DNA of 52,300 nt from Chrysophaeum taylorii (lineage: Eukaryota > Sar > Pelagophyceae > Pelagomonadales > Pelagomonadaceae). Shown here piece after piece: positions 10,984 to 21,258 of this stretch. Position 1 is the stretch's first letter, and each line of letters opens with the position of its first letter. Under the pieces are notes generated by a model, which was not told the DNA's origin, made no database searches, and saw only the letters and a list, made by a program, of their open reading frames with translations. The translations under genes were made by a program, and so were the position numbers. The stretch lies in contig JAQMWT010000485.1 in assembly GCA_029834535.1 (NCBI GenBank), positions 1-52,300 on the forward strand, written 5' to 3'.

Positions 10984-11542
10984 TTTCGCAGTGTTTGATC
11001 CAATCGACATTAGAGAGACCTGTAAAGGATATGTTAGTTAAAGATGAATCATACACAATTGATTTAGGAAATCGGGTATCTAATAGAGTGAGGACATGTT
11101 TAACATCCTCATTAATTCAGGACGGACAAGGTTGTACGACTCTTGGTAGTAAAGTCGTTCAGGGTTATTACGGGCATCAACCGTTTGTTGATGGGAAGAG
11201 TTGACGTGCCAAGTCTTTAAATGTTCGGGCAGGGCATCTTCATCAAGTAAGTTTAAATCATTAGTTTGTTCAGCTTTCCATTGAGCGAAGATAATATCGA
11301 CTTCTTGTTCAAGAAGTTGATTATATTCCGGAGCATTCCGGGTGTAAGCTTCATATGAATCAAAGCAGAATAACGCGTCCACATATGGACTTGTCATATG
11401 CCTGCGAAGCGTTTCAATTTGCAAGCTCACCTTGGTTGAATTATCTTGGAAACGCAATCCTGCAAAAAAAAATAATTTTATCAACGAGGATTTGTTCTTG
11501 TTTGTAGATATCCGTGGTATATATTGTTTTTTGTTTTGACAT
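10984..11542 (-). pseudogene. gag N-terminal fragment, copia family A (A5)
   Basis: The start ATG at 11542 reads MSKQK, as in A2. After a run of A (plus-strand T-rich 11460-11480) the frame shifts and continues GLRFQDNSTKVSLQIETLRRHMTS, then YTRNAPEYNQLLEQEVDIIFAQWKAE. It ends near gag residue 185, where it abuts the A4 LTR end in opposite orientation. The leader is 11543-12010. Confidence 0.85.
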
Positions 11543-12010
11543 GATTGTGACCTATTAAGGGATAGGTTAGAGGTTTGATAGACAGATTCGACACATAAGA
11601 ATGAAGGGTTTATCAAGTGCGGGTTCTATGTACAGTACGCGATTTTTAAACGCGGGCTTATTGACAAGACCAAACAAATCAACATGCTATTTAAAACAGG
11701 GTGACTTGAGACTGAAGAATGGATTTGTTCTGGAGCAGTCAGTCTTTTGTTGGGGAATGGAAGTAAAAACCCGTACAAGTTTCCGCGGCTTGTATAGGAA
11801 AAATTTTAATTTTATTAGTCATGCGAGTGCATGTGACCAGTGACCGACCCAACTCGGTCACAAACCAATTTAACTGGTGGGCACATACCGTCACACAACA
11901 AACATGTACAGTAGACCACCGCCAAACACATTGTCGCATTGTACTCGTGATCAGGCGTAAATTGATCATTCGATTTAGACGTACAACACAGTTGGGCTCA
12001 CACACCTACG

Positions 12011-12027
12011 CATCTGGGCCCATAACC
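12011..12027 (-). other. Primer binding site, half initiator tRNA-Met type (A5)
   Basis: The plus strand reads CTGGGCCCATAACC, identical to the tRNA anticodon arm, so the minus strand carries GGTTATGGGCCCAG directly after the LTR. Confidence 0.8.
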
Positions 12028-12276
12028 TAGAGAGATTTGACCCTCTCCGGGTACATGGTAGAGACTGCGTGCAGTCTTAGGCGTGTACAGACCATTCCGC
12101 TTGCCACATGCTACTACACAAGGTAGGGCTTTAAGTCCCAACTCCTTAAGGACATTAGGTCCCATAGAAGCGTTTACACTGACAACGAGGAACGAAGCCT
12201 CTGTTAATTAAACAGACAACCTCGTACCTGACGGTACGCACCTGGAGGCCTACTCCATGTTGGAAAAGAGCTTCAG
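12028..12276 (-). repeat. 5' LTR of copia family A, truncated (A5)
   Basis: Matches the last two thirds of the family LTR. The first roughly 130 bp are missing. 12277-12419 that follows holds nothing I can identify. Confidence 0.8.
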
Positions 12277-12419
12277 ACTCGGTACATAGGTTTCAGTGGA
12301 AAAGCAGGTGAAGATGTCAGGGTGACACCCCCAAATTCAAGGTAACAGGCAGCGTAACAGGCAGAAAAGTGGGGGGGGTGGGCGTTACCGCCACACACTC
12401 CTTCATGTTCATCAACGGT

Positions 12420-12805
12420 CTCTTCCGTCTTATCACATTTCGCCAGAGATGTCAGGTTGCTCTGTTGCAAGACATCTCGAGGGGGTCCAGAGAAACCTGC
12501 TGATTCCTACCCTTATTCCGTCCGTTGGGAGCGCCATCTCTCCCTTACCCTTCGTCTTCCCTTTTACATAAAGTATAAGTCCTCTGATTTGTGCGCAGGC
12601 TCACCAACATGGTCTAGCGCGCCCCGTATGTATGTAGGATGATATGTTACCTTAGGTGTCGTCCTATGTATCATCTGTCGTGTGCTAAGGCTAGGGGAAC
12701 CTACCCTTGTTCCCTGAACTTACCCTGCCAGACTCACACGGTGAGACGGGACTTCAGCGACTTTATACCACTGCATTGCGGAATATTCTGCAGGTGTTGA
12801 CCAAA
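12420..12805 (+). repeat. Left inverted repeat of unit E (LTR-like)
   Basis: About 75% identical to the reverse complement of 14150-14540. Shared blocks include GACATCTCGAGGGGGT, CTAGCGCGCCCCGT, CTATGTATC, and CCTGCCAGACTCAC followed by CGGTGAGACGGG. It contains CGAGGGGGTCCAGAGA, the same purine tract that precedes family A LTRs, so it may be a tract plus the LTR of a relative. Confidence 0.75.
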
Positions 12806-13067
12806 GCTCTTCGGGTGATTAATGCGTCCGCGAAACCGTCGTCGCCAGCTCAGTATTTCTTGATGTTTGATATTAAACAGTTCGCAAAAACGGGAAGTTC
12901 GATGTGCGTCCCGTCTGTCTGTCCCAAGCGTCCCCTGCGGCACGCTTAGGTGTTGATCCGTATATCTTGTTGCTTGCTAGAAAAGAGAAACGACGCGAGA
13001 TAAGCCCTAAGGTGAAGTCACAGTTACTTGTTCCCTAGTTACCTAAACGTGGATCATCTTCTAGACC

Positions 13068-13979
13068 ATGGTGCGGGGAATGCCGGCTTTCGTGCACTCC
13101 GCTGGGCGATGCCCGCAGCAGGATCCACGCGGGAAGAAAAAAGACGCGCAATGTGATTTGAAAAGAGGCAGGTATTCCACTCTTCTCGCCCAGGAGTGGA
13201 ATAGCGACAAGAAAATACACACGCGCGCCGTTCATGCGCGGAAGTGGCTATGGCGTGTTCGAGACGATCGCGACGGCGAGCGCGAACGTACGGCCATTCG
13301 CGATAACACGGGGCGTTTGCGAGCCGCTCGTCGCGAAGCCGCGGTTGCCGGCGACGAGGATGCGACGATGCTACTTGAGCGAGAACGCAAAGGAAATCGT
13401 CGTCGTCAGCAACACTGCCGCGACAATCGTCTAGAAGAAGCACAAGCTGGCGACGAGGACGCGATTCACGCGCTTGAACACCAACGCAAGGCTGCGCGTT
13501 TGCGCGCCGTACGGCGCGAGAGTCGCAGGGAAGCTATACAAGCTGGAGACGAGGCTGCGATCTTGCATCAACAGCGGGAACGCGAGACGAATCGTCGTAG
13601 TCACGAGCAGCGGCGTGATGTTCGTTTACAGGAAGCGCACGCTGGCGTCGAGGACTCGATGCGCGCGCTCGAGCACGAACGCAAGGCTGCTCGCTTGCGT
13701 GACGTCGTAAGGCGCGAGAGTCGCACGGAAGCTACACGAGCTGGAGACGAGGCTGCGATGTTGCAATGTGAGCGGGAACGCGAGACCAATCGTCGAAGTC
13801 ACCAGCAGCGGCGTGATGGTCGTTTAGAAGAAGCGCACGCCGGTGTCGAGGACTCGATGCGCGCGCTCGAGCACGAACGCGAGGCTGATCGTCTGCGCCA
13901 CGCCGTATGCCGCGACGAACGTTTAGAAGAAGCGCACGCCGGCGACGAGGACGCGATTCGCGCACAAACGCCAAGGTGA
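13068..13979 (+). CDS. 33-residue tandem-repeat protein, frameshifted at its end
   Basis: ATG at 13068, open for 303 codons. From about residue 65 it consists of 33-residue units with the consensus EEAxAGDEDAxRALExERxA...RRD. Two variants alternate: one with GDEAAxLxxERERETNRRSH, one with GVEDSMRALEHERKAARLR. Near 13975 a small deletion shifts the frame; in the next frame the repeats continue (AGDEAAVLQCERERESNRR) to a stop at 14226. The original was thus about eight to nine units and 385 codons. The highly charged Arg/Glu/Ala composition predicts helices. I do not recognise the family; the 23-residue STPR repeats are similar in tone but not in length. It lies alone between inverted repeats, which suggests cargo of a mobile unit. 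Confidence 0.6.
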   Translation: MVRGMPAFVHSAGRCPQQDPRGKKKDAQCDLKRGRYSTLLAQEWNSDKKIHTRAVHARKWLWRVRDDRDGERERTAIRDNTGRLRAARREAAVAGDEDATMLLERERKGNRRRQQHCRDNRLEEAQAGDEDAIHALEHQRKAARLRAVRRESRREAIQAGDEAAILHQQRERETNRRSHEQRRDVRLQEAHAGVEDSMRALEHERKAARLRDVVRRESRTEATRAGDEAAMLQCERERETNRRSHQQRRDGRLEEAHAGVEDSMRALEHEREADRLRHAVCRDERLEEAHAGDEDAIRAQTPR

Positions 13980-14149
13980 TCATGGCCGTCACAAGGAATT
14001 GCGCGACCAAATCAAGGACGCGGTGCGGGCTGGAGACGAGGCTGCAGTCTTGCAATGTGAGCGGGAACGCGAAAGTAATCGTCGTAGTCACGAGCGAGTG
14101 CGCGATGCTACAAAGAGAGAAGCTTATGCTGGTGTGGTATTACGTCAGC

Positions 14150-14540
14150 TATCCTGGAGTTGTGCGGAGAATCCCGTTAGCGGTGGTAAGATCACGGAGG
14201 AACCACCCCGTCTCACCGCGTGAGTCTGGCAGGGCGGAATTCGGGGAACAAAGGGCACAGCCCCCCTAGCCTCGGCACACGGCAGACGATACATAGAAAC
14301 ACACCAAGGCAACATGTGATTACTACATACCAACGGGGCGCGCTAGGCCATGATGATGAGCGTGAGCACAATATCGTAGACTAATGCATTGTGTGAAAGG
14401 GAAGAAGAAGGGTAAGGAAGAGATCGAGGTCTCAACGGACGGATAAGGGGTAAGGAGTTGCAGATTCCCCTGCACCCCCTCGAGATGTCTTGATGCAGAG
14501 CAATATGACTTCTCTTGAGAAATGTGATAAGGACGACATC
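14150..14540 (-). repeat. Right inverted repeat of unit E (LTR-like)
   Basis: Reverse-complement partner of 12420-12805, including the CTCGAGGGGGT tract on the outer side. The last codons of the repeat protein overlap its inner end. 14541-14705 between it and R2 holds no gene I can see. Confidence 0.75.
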
Positions 14541-14716
14541 ATGATGAGCAGGAAGTGCACTTCAGAGGTCACATGAAGTGGTAAAACATGTTCATCATAG
14601 ACACTTGGTGTCAGGACTTATGGGACTTGGTTTCAGGACTTGGAGGACTTGGTCAGAAAGGTAACACTCGGGGATGCTCGTAGGGGAAACTAGAGGAAAC
14701 AAAAAAAGGTGGAGAA

Positions 14717-15076
14717 CTAACTAACTAACTTCAGACCTCTCCCGAGCATGGGAGCCAGGCCGGACCGACAGGAGCCAGTCCGGAATCACGGGCCTGTAGA
14801 CGAGGAGCGCCGAAAGGTGGGTCGGCGGAGAGTGATCATCAAGCTTGTCGCCATGCGACGAGGAGACCGCGATGTGACTGACAACCCACTCGTCGATAAC
14901 CTTCCGTCTGCGCCCCCCGGCCATACCCCGTCCCACTGCGAACGTTCCGGCTGCCAACCGGCCCGCCCGAGAGGCGAATAGGTGCCAACCTACGCCGGGA
15001 GGGCGGATGCCCTCGCAAGGCTCAGGATTCATGAGGCACCGTCCTCCATCGCAACCATGCGGTCGGCGATCAGGGT
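14717..15076 (-). repeat. SINE-like repeat R2, full length
   Basis: On the minus strand it starts CCTGATCGCCGACCGCATGG and ends in GTTA repeats. It differs from R4 at only a few positions over about 355 bp. An 11-bp direct repeat, AAGGTGGAGAA, flanks it at 14706-14716 and 15077-15087. A frame of about 100 codons inside is shared with R4 but is better explained by GC-richness and recent common origin. I see no clear pol III box. Confidence 0.85.
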
Positions 15077-15309
15077 AAGGTGGAGAATGCGCAAGTAAAG
15101 ACACAGGTAGCGAGACTGCCTGACCTTTATATCTCACATATAGCAGAGAGCAGAGACATCAACACGTTAAGAGTGTGAGTTGGGTAGCGGTTAACGCTCT
15201 TGGCAGAGTTGTGTTGCGACACACAAGTCGATGTTTAAGGAAGAGGATGGAGGACTTCAACCTGAGCATCATGTTCCATGAAGCGTCGTTGTTTCATTAG
15301 AATGCAACG

Positions 15310-15704
15310 ATCGCTAACCGTTGGTTGCGATGGAGGACGGCACCTACCACGCTTGCTCCCTGCGGCGGCCCCGGCCGTCCCGGAGTGAGACGGTGCCTGC
15401 TCGCCTCCCGGGCTGGCCGGTCAGCACCCGGAAAGTCCGCGCTGGGATGGGGTTCGCTCGGTTGGGCAGAACGCGACGGACAGGTCGATTGTTCGTGGAC
15501 CAACACGTCCGCGGCCTGCGACGCTTTTGCAAGACCTCGCACAAGACACCGCGCAGTGGCGGTCCACCATCAACAAGTCCGTCCTCGTCCCTCGCCTCTG
15601 GCCCCAACTGCGTGATTTTCCTCTGTGATTCCGTACCGGCTCCTGCCGGTCCGGCCTGGCTCCCATGCTCGGGTGAGGTCTGAAGTTAGTTAGTTAGTTA
15701 GTTA
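15310..15704 (+). repeat. SINE-like repeat R3, diverged
   Basis: The head (GGTTGCGATGGAGGACGG) and tail (CCGGTCCGGCCTGGCTCCCATG region, then five GTTA units) match R2 and R4. The middle differs strongly, so it is an older copy or a subfamily. A short duplication, GCAACG, flanks it at 15304-15309 and 15705-15710. 15088-15309 holds no gene I can see. Confidence 0.7.
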
Positions 15705-15710
15705 GCAACG

Positions 15711-17116
15711 TCAAAGAGATGAAACTTGCAAGTTAGGTAGAGGTTGTAGTCCTCGAAGTGAGAGCGGTCAAATAATAAAAAAAACTTGTGAACTGTTAGC
15801 GAACAGCAAATAAGAAGTGAAACTACAGAGGTCACACGAAGAAACACAATTTCTCGCGGATCATGTTCAGTCGTAGAATCATCCGCAGCTTGCTAACCTG
15901 GACGTTATATGGGTAGAGGATAAGTCCAGGAATATATATGAGGCGTGATGATAAAGAGAATGACGACCGAAGACCAGTATGAGTATATCAATGTACCATG
16001 GACTCAAGGAGGGTGTTGTAAGAATCCTATCTGAGATCATGAAGGAAACAAAGAAGCGTGATCTGACACATAGTCGAATATTGTCGGCAGTGTATAGCGA
16101 GTCGAGGTGGAATCATGAGACAGCAAGGAATTCAGGTCCCATGCCCATAGTAGACCATGAGTGTGGATGATACGGCACCACTGGGGTGGTGTCCGTAAGC
16201 CATACGTTATCCAGCACTGAGCATTTAGCCATTAGGAAGTAATGTTCGGCGGTAAGGATACCCAACGAGAAGTGGACCCCTTAAGATTGTTAGTGTACAG
16301 TGGGCGCCGAGTGAATACATTGTCGTCGTGGTGTTTGGTAATAGCGTCATCAGAGGTCAAAGCATCAGAAGTACCAATGATAGAAGCAGCCAATGCATTT
16401 AGTCATACAGGGCGAGCAGTGGTATTCGGGTGGTCGTATGTTAGGTAGATCATGATCGATAATGGTGTACATAATACATAAGTAGTGTGCACTGAACAAG
16501 ACGAACCGTAGCTTTGCAAGATGCTGACTCACGCAGATGGAGGTAGGTAGGTCACCCGCAATACTCTTTCATGATGTCAAATATTGAAATGAGAGCGTGA
16601 AGGCAGCTAAGTCAGTGCGTGGCATACATACTTTGTCAACTCGAAGAGCAACGAGAATTCCGTGAGTCCGTGAAGTGTAGTGACCAGAGGAGCCTACATG
16701 CACGGGTACAAATGGAGATTAAACTGCATGTGACCATGACTACAGGGTGTTGGTATTGTAGCCACGGTAGTAAGCTATCGGTCATGGTGTTAGTATCAAG
16801 GTGAAATACTTCCATTATACTGCAATCTTTCTCCGATGATGATGAAGACATGCAAAGGAGAGTGTGCAGAGACATGGATCGTATGTTGCTGGGTTGGTAA
16901 AGTCCAACTGTCAAACTGCGAGCACGAGATCGGAAAGTTTGATTGGAAAGTTAGATAGTAGACCCAGTGTTGCAAAGTACGCGGAGTGTCGGCGAGAGTA
17001 GTATTGTTCACCATGCTGACTGAAGGAGTACCAGTGATCTTACCAGGGAGAGAAAGATGTATTAGTGATAAACAGAAAGACTAGTGTAACGGCACTGCGG
17101 TCACCAGAGTTAGCGG
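15711..17116 (-). other. Unassigned stretch downstream of element B pol
   Basis: This is where the 3' region of element B should be. I find no LTR, no polypurine tract and no match to family A ORF3. Short minus-strand frames (16796-17014, overlapping 16636-16914) could be the eroded start of a B-specific 3' ORF, but there is no motif. Direct runs such as AGGTAGGTAGGT at 16540 are short. Confidence 0.3.
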
Positions 17117-17870
17117 TTAGGTGTCGTCTTGGTCTGAGTCAGTAACATGCGGCATACCTAGAAGAGAGCGAAACGTAGCAAAGTCGGCTAAAAGTGGCGT
17201 TGTAAAACCATAAGCTACATTTAACTTGCCAGGGACATGATGCGCGAATCTTCTGTGATGCGACATACACGCGAATTTTGAACCATCGTACCATCGTGTA
17301 TAAAGGGCTTTTCTGCGAGAAGAGCCGTCGGGAATAAGGGGAGTGTGCGCGGCAGCAGCGTTGTCAGACAAGAGAGGCGGGCTTCTGATGAAGCGCATGT
17401 CCTCGGCAATAGGATTGTTGTCTGCATAAAAAATCGGGTGGAGGATCAGCTTGCGTGATAATGTAGAATGTGGATTAACCTCAAACGAGAGCTTGAGCAG
17501 TAGTTTGCGGAGCCAGACTGCTTCGTCAGCGCAAATACGTAGTGTACTGAACTCAGATTCGAGGGTGGAGCACGAGACGATGGTAGTCAAGGAATAAAAG
17601 CTTCGGGTGAGAAGGTCACGTGACATATGAGCGTCTAAACCTTATGTGCAAGCCGAGTCACATGGGGTGATGAGATTTCTAGGTCGAGGGGAAGCAGTAG
17701 CTGCTGCCGGGGCAGTGGATGTTGCTGGCAGGTAGTTTAACGACGTTTTCGGTCGCAGCGGTAAATTCAGCATAAACAGTTGAACAGGTGGAATTCACCA
17801 AGACAGTAGTGGACTTTTTATCTTCCTGTTCCGGTGAAGGAGCATTGTCAGCATCCGCCAAAGCGACCAG
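17117..17870 (-). pseudogene. Copia RNase H of element B
   Basis: Begins ADADNAPSPEQEDKKSTT near 17855, matching VDADNAPSYEQDRKSTT of A (catalytic Asp). Compared with A, about 130 nt are inserted before the STLESEF segment (catalytic Glu, near 17575); the insert carries the SLNY motif discussed in the findings. Further on are CADEAVWLRKLL and LLSDNAAAAHTP (Asp) and the C-terminal GKLNVAYGFTTPLLADFATFRSLLG. Frames are disrupted inside the insert. Confidence 0.8.
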
Positions 17871-18148
17871 GGGTTCGAACTTGCCAGTAGCAATATCTTT
17901 ATCCTGAGAGTCGACTATGGTCGATAAGTCAATTCAATTGGCGGAGATGGTGTGCAGGTGATATTTATTATTATTTTTTTTGCGTTGCCTTTAGGGTGAA
18001 ACCAGAGACGAAGAGCTCGGTTGGCTGGCTTACCGAGGTACCTACCGTAGTAGGTGGCAGAACATCTGGACATGCACATAGGTAGGAGGGTGCATACCCT
18101 CGAAACAGCGTCCTAGAGCTTGAGAGGAACATGGACTACAAGCAACTT

Positions 18149-19112
18149 TCATAATACCAACTTGCCAAGTAAGGTAGCGAAGTTGTCGTGAATGTGGATT
18201 TCCACATCAGTGGAAGGGGGACCTTCCTTGTAGGTGAAGGTCGATGACACAAGATGCTTCAGCAGACTGAGTGCGTTCAATATAGGATGGTCATCGAATA
18301 GTGCTTCTAGCTTGGCTTGAACGTCTAACGATATGGGTCCATTCGACGTTCGGAAGACGCGCATTTCCAGAAGAGTATGAACAGGCTCGAACTGTTCACA
18401 GAAGCGCTTGTGTAGTGCTTCTTGGAGCTCAGTGTGCAGGATATCATCATTTGCGAATATGACGATAGCATCCACAGACAAGCTGCGGCGAGCGTGGGTG
18501 GAGGTGCGAACGTATAAGCGTGTGTCCGCATGGAGTCTTTTGTACCCAAGGCTCCGAAGGTAGCTGTCGATCTCTTTATTCCAATGGGGATTGCCTGAGT
18601 CCATAAAGAGACTTGAGCAACGTGGGTAAACGGCGGCCATGATATTTATCGTCTTAAGGATCGAGCAATTTGATGCCTTCGGGGAGCTGCACGTAGACGT
18701 GCGTGTCTATGTCAGACTGGACGAACGCGCTGTAAGCAGCAATGGCTAAGATGACAAGTATAGCAGTCATCGTTGCCATGGGACTAGACGTCCCAAAGAA
18801 ATCGGCGCCAAGTGAGGAGGCTAGAGATCCACGTGAGACTAACCGAGCCTTGTGCTTGATATACACCCCGGAGAAGTTGGTCTTGATCTTGAGTACCAGG
18901 CGACTGTCGATTGGACGAATCGAAGCATCGGGTAGACCTAGCTTGAAGCATCCGAAGCGCACTATATCGGGCAACTCCTTTGCGATCGCATTGATATAAG
19001 CTTGTCTGTCTTCGGAAGAAAGTCCGTGTAGACACTTGAGCTTATATTCGTCGATAGATACGTCGGCTTCTCGGACTTTGTATTCGTCAGGGCCTACGGT
19101 GGCTGGAGAGCC
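18149..19112 (-). pseudogene. Copia reverse transcriptase of element B, catalytic residues lost
   Basis: Begins ATVGPDEYKVREADVSIDEYKL and follows A closely through FGCFKLGLP and YIKHKARLVSRG. The segment that should hold the first catalytic Asp is deleted (AAYSAFVQSDIDTHVYVQLPEG, where A has a VDVPNAFVQ block). The catalytic box reads LSVDAIVI instead of LSVDDVVI, so one Asp is replaced by Ala. A frameshift lies near 18645. The polymerase would be inactive. Confidence 0.85.
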
Positions 19113-20350
19113 ATAGTTTAACGACTTTTCGGTCGAGGCAGAGTAACGAACTTCAGGATAGGCGTGAGTGGCACAGGTGGATGGAGTGGAGGTGTCAGGT
19201 TCCAACTCCACCACCAGGAGAGGTTCCTCGTGAAGTACCTGGGTAATGTACTCGGCAGAGCAGAGGAGATATTCCTCCAGGTCAGATAGTTCAGCGGATG
19301 TAGCGCCAAACTCAGATGAGGAATGGTCAATAAAGCTGGTAGGTGCCAGGTAGCTGTAAGCGTATTGCAATGGAGAAACACCGAAGGCCGAAGCGTGTTC
19401 CACGAACATGGCAATAAGTGGAGGCGGAAGGTGGTGACGTGGAGTGTCATCAGTGGTGGTGTGTGTAGCCACTGGAATGCTGGATGCGCATTTGGTTCGC
19501 GAGAAAACACCATCCAGTAGAGGGTAGCGAGATGGAGGATCGGTGCGCAATGGAAGGATGTGTTAAACCAGCATGACCTGTTCCCCCTCTGGGCAGAGAG
19601 CCGTCCAGTGGATGCCACCAGAGGTATTGATGGCGGAGAGGGTGGGTGATTTGAAATCGAGAAAGCGATGTTGAAGGTCCCAGCGGAAGTCGGCGAGTTT
19701 GCCACCAGCGGCTTTGTAAGCACCAACAGTGGAAGCTTGGAGCCGAGCAGTGACAGAGGCCATGGAGGAGGCTTTGCGTTGGTTGGGGCGCTTATGACCT
19801 GGGACAAGGCGAAGGTTGTCTCGAGAAAACAAATCTTGGTACGAAGGAAGGATTGGCGGTGGCGTAATAATAGGAGCGTCAGCAGGAGTATTGTCGTCAG
19901 CCGGAGGTGAAGCTGCGGTGGGAGAAGTGGAGAGTGGAGGAGGAGTATGCGACGGGGCGGGAGAAGCAGACGGAGCAGGGGCAGGTGGGTGCCCCCTCTG
20001 AGTATGAATCCCCCTCTGCAGCGCATCATCGGGGTCTTCATCTCGATGAGGGCTAATGTCGAAGGACACAGGCGGAGCATCAGGTGGAAGAGCATGTTCA
20101 GGATCCAGGGTGGAGCGTTGGATCATATAGGTGAAGGTCAGCTTGGAGGAAACACGGAGCTGGCCATTTTCGGGATTAAGGACAACATCAGCTTGATGGT
20201 CAACATGAGGTGAGACAAGCGGGTTTTGGGAGTTAGCGCAGCACAGGTATAGATAGCGTCGGCGAGACGGTTCATATTTGTGGTGCTCGTGAGGCTCAAG
20301 TAGGAGGAAGCACTCACTGCCAAAGATTTTGAGCAGATCATGTTGAGGTG
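19113..20350 (-). pseudogene. Integrase C-terminal part and Pro-rich linker of element B
   Basis: Starts FGSECFLLLEPHEHHKYEP and runs through ADVVLNPENGQLRVSSKL, the copia integrase C-terminal signature, into a linker rich in Pro, Ala and Ser. The linker carries ALQRGIHTQRGHPP, the equivalent of the A linker repeat. After LADFRWDLQHRFLDF it reaches a stop at 19563; the next frame (18654-19550) carries on to the RT. Compared with A the order is complete. Confidence 0.75.
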
Positions 20351-21258
20351 TTGTTAGCTGATTATATAAAAAATATGCGGACTGATGATGGCATGGTGAA
20401 TGCGTTCGGACGAGGCATTTGGGGGAATGTTGTATGATTGAATGGTGTGGACTACAGCCCACGGAAAGTGGATTGCAGGTTCCACGATCTTGGCACCACG
20501 GTAATGAGCATTGAGAAGGTTACGGAGGCGAGTTGAGGAGGCAGAAACAATATAACCTATACTTTGTTCGACTTCGTAGTTAAAATTGGTGAAGAGAAGG
20601 CGGGAGAGCGACAATGGTTGATGCCTATATCTACCCGATAGGGAGTAATGATATATTGGTCGAAGTACGGCCGGAACGCGTCGGAGTATACTGCGTGTAT
20701 ATGCACATTGAGTTGTGTCGTGCAAAAGGCATGTAAGTAATCTAGCTTGCGTGAATTCGGTCGCGTTGGTAGTGCGCGCAAAATAGGCTAGTAGGAACTT
20801 TGATAGCAGTTCTTTAAAGACAATAATATGGGTGAAGCCGCGTAGCCACCATCACAAGCCCAGACTTCACCTAGCCGGTGGGTCTGTTCAAAGTTGGGCT
20901 TGGTCTCGTTCTCTTGGTCGTGACGGTGGCGTTTGTTGTTGTGGCAAATGCAGTCTATGCACATATCTCTGTAGGGAATATCGGATGCTGAGAAACCAGG
21001 GCGAGCAATGACGTCAGGGCAGTGGTGTACATTGTGGAAGCGGTTAGCTCTTTGTTTGGCATTCTGGTATTCAACTGTGCCATGGGCGAGCGATTTACGG
21101 GGATTTGCCTTGACAGGGATATGTCGCTTCCTACGAACGTTGAATCTGAGCTCCGTGGGTGCATCTAAGAAGGGAGCGTCCGTGTCGTCGTTGGAGTCAC
21201 TATCCGCAGCAGTTGTGCTTGTAGAGAGTGCTTCTTCAAGTGGAGTTCCTGAAGAGCG
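20351..21258 (-). pseudogene. Copia integrase core of element B
   Basis: The zinc-binding domain reads NRFHNVHHCPD then YRDMCIDCICHN. The first catalytic Asp is in GEVWACDGGY near 20845. Frameshifts break the core, and only the part around RLRNLLNAHYRGAKIVEPAIHFPWAVVHTIQSYN is well read after that. The sister copy D shows the same core unbroken for longer. Confidence 0.8.

Noticed and set aside
13054..13443. Antisense frames opposite the 33-residue repeat gene
   Set aside because: GC-rich tandem repeats open several frames at once; the forward frame is longer and shows the regular protein repeat.
15690..15705. GTTA/TTAG repeats as interstitial telomere sequence
   Set aside because: They always stand at the 3' end of R copies next to a target duplication, so they are the tail of the repeat.
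19118..20095. 325-codon Leu/Pro-rich minus frame overlapping element B
   Set aside because: It is a shadow of the linker and RT frames, which align with A; the composition is that of a shifted low-complexity region.
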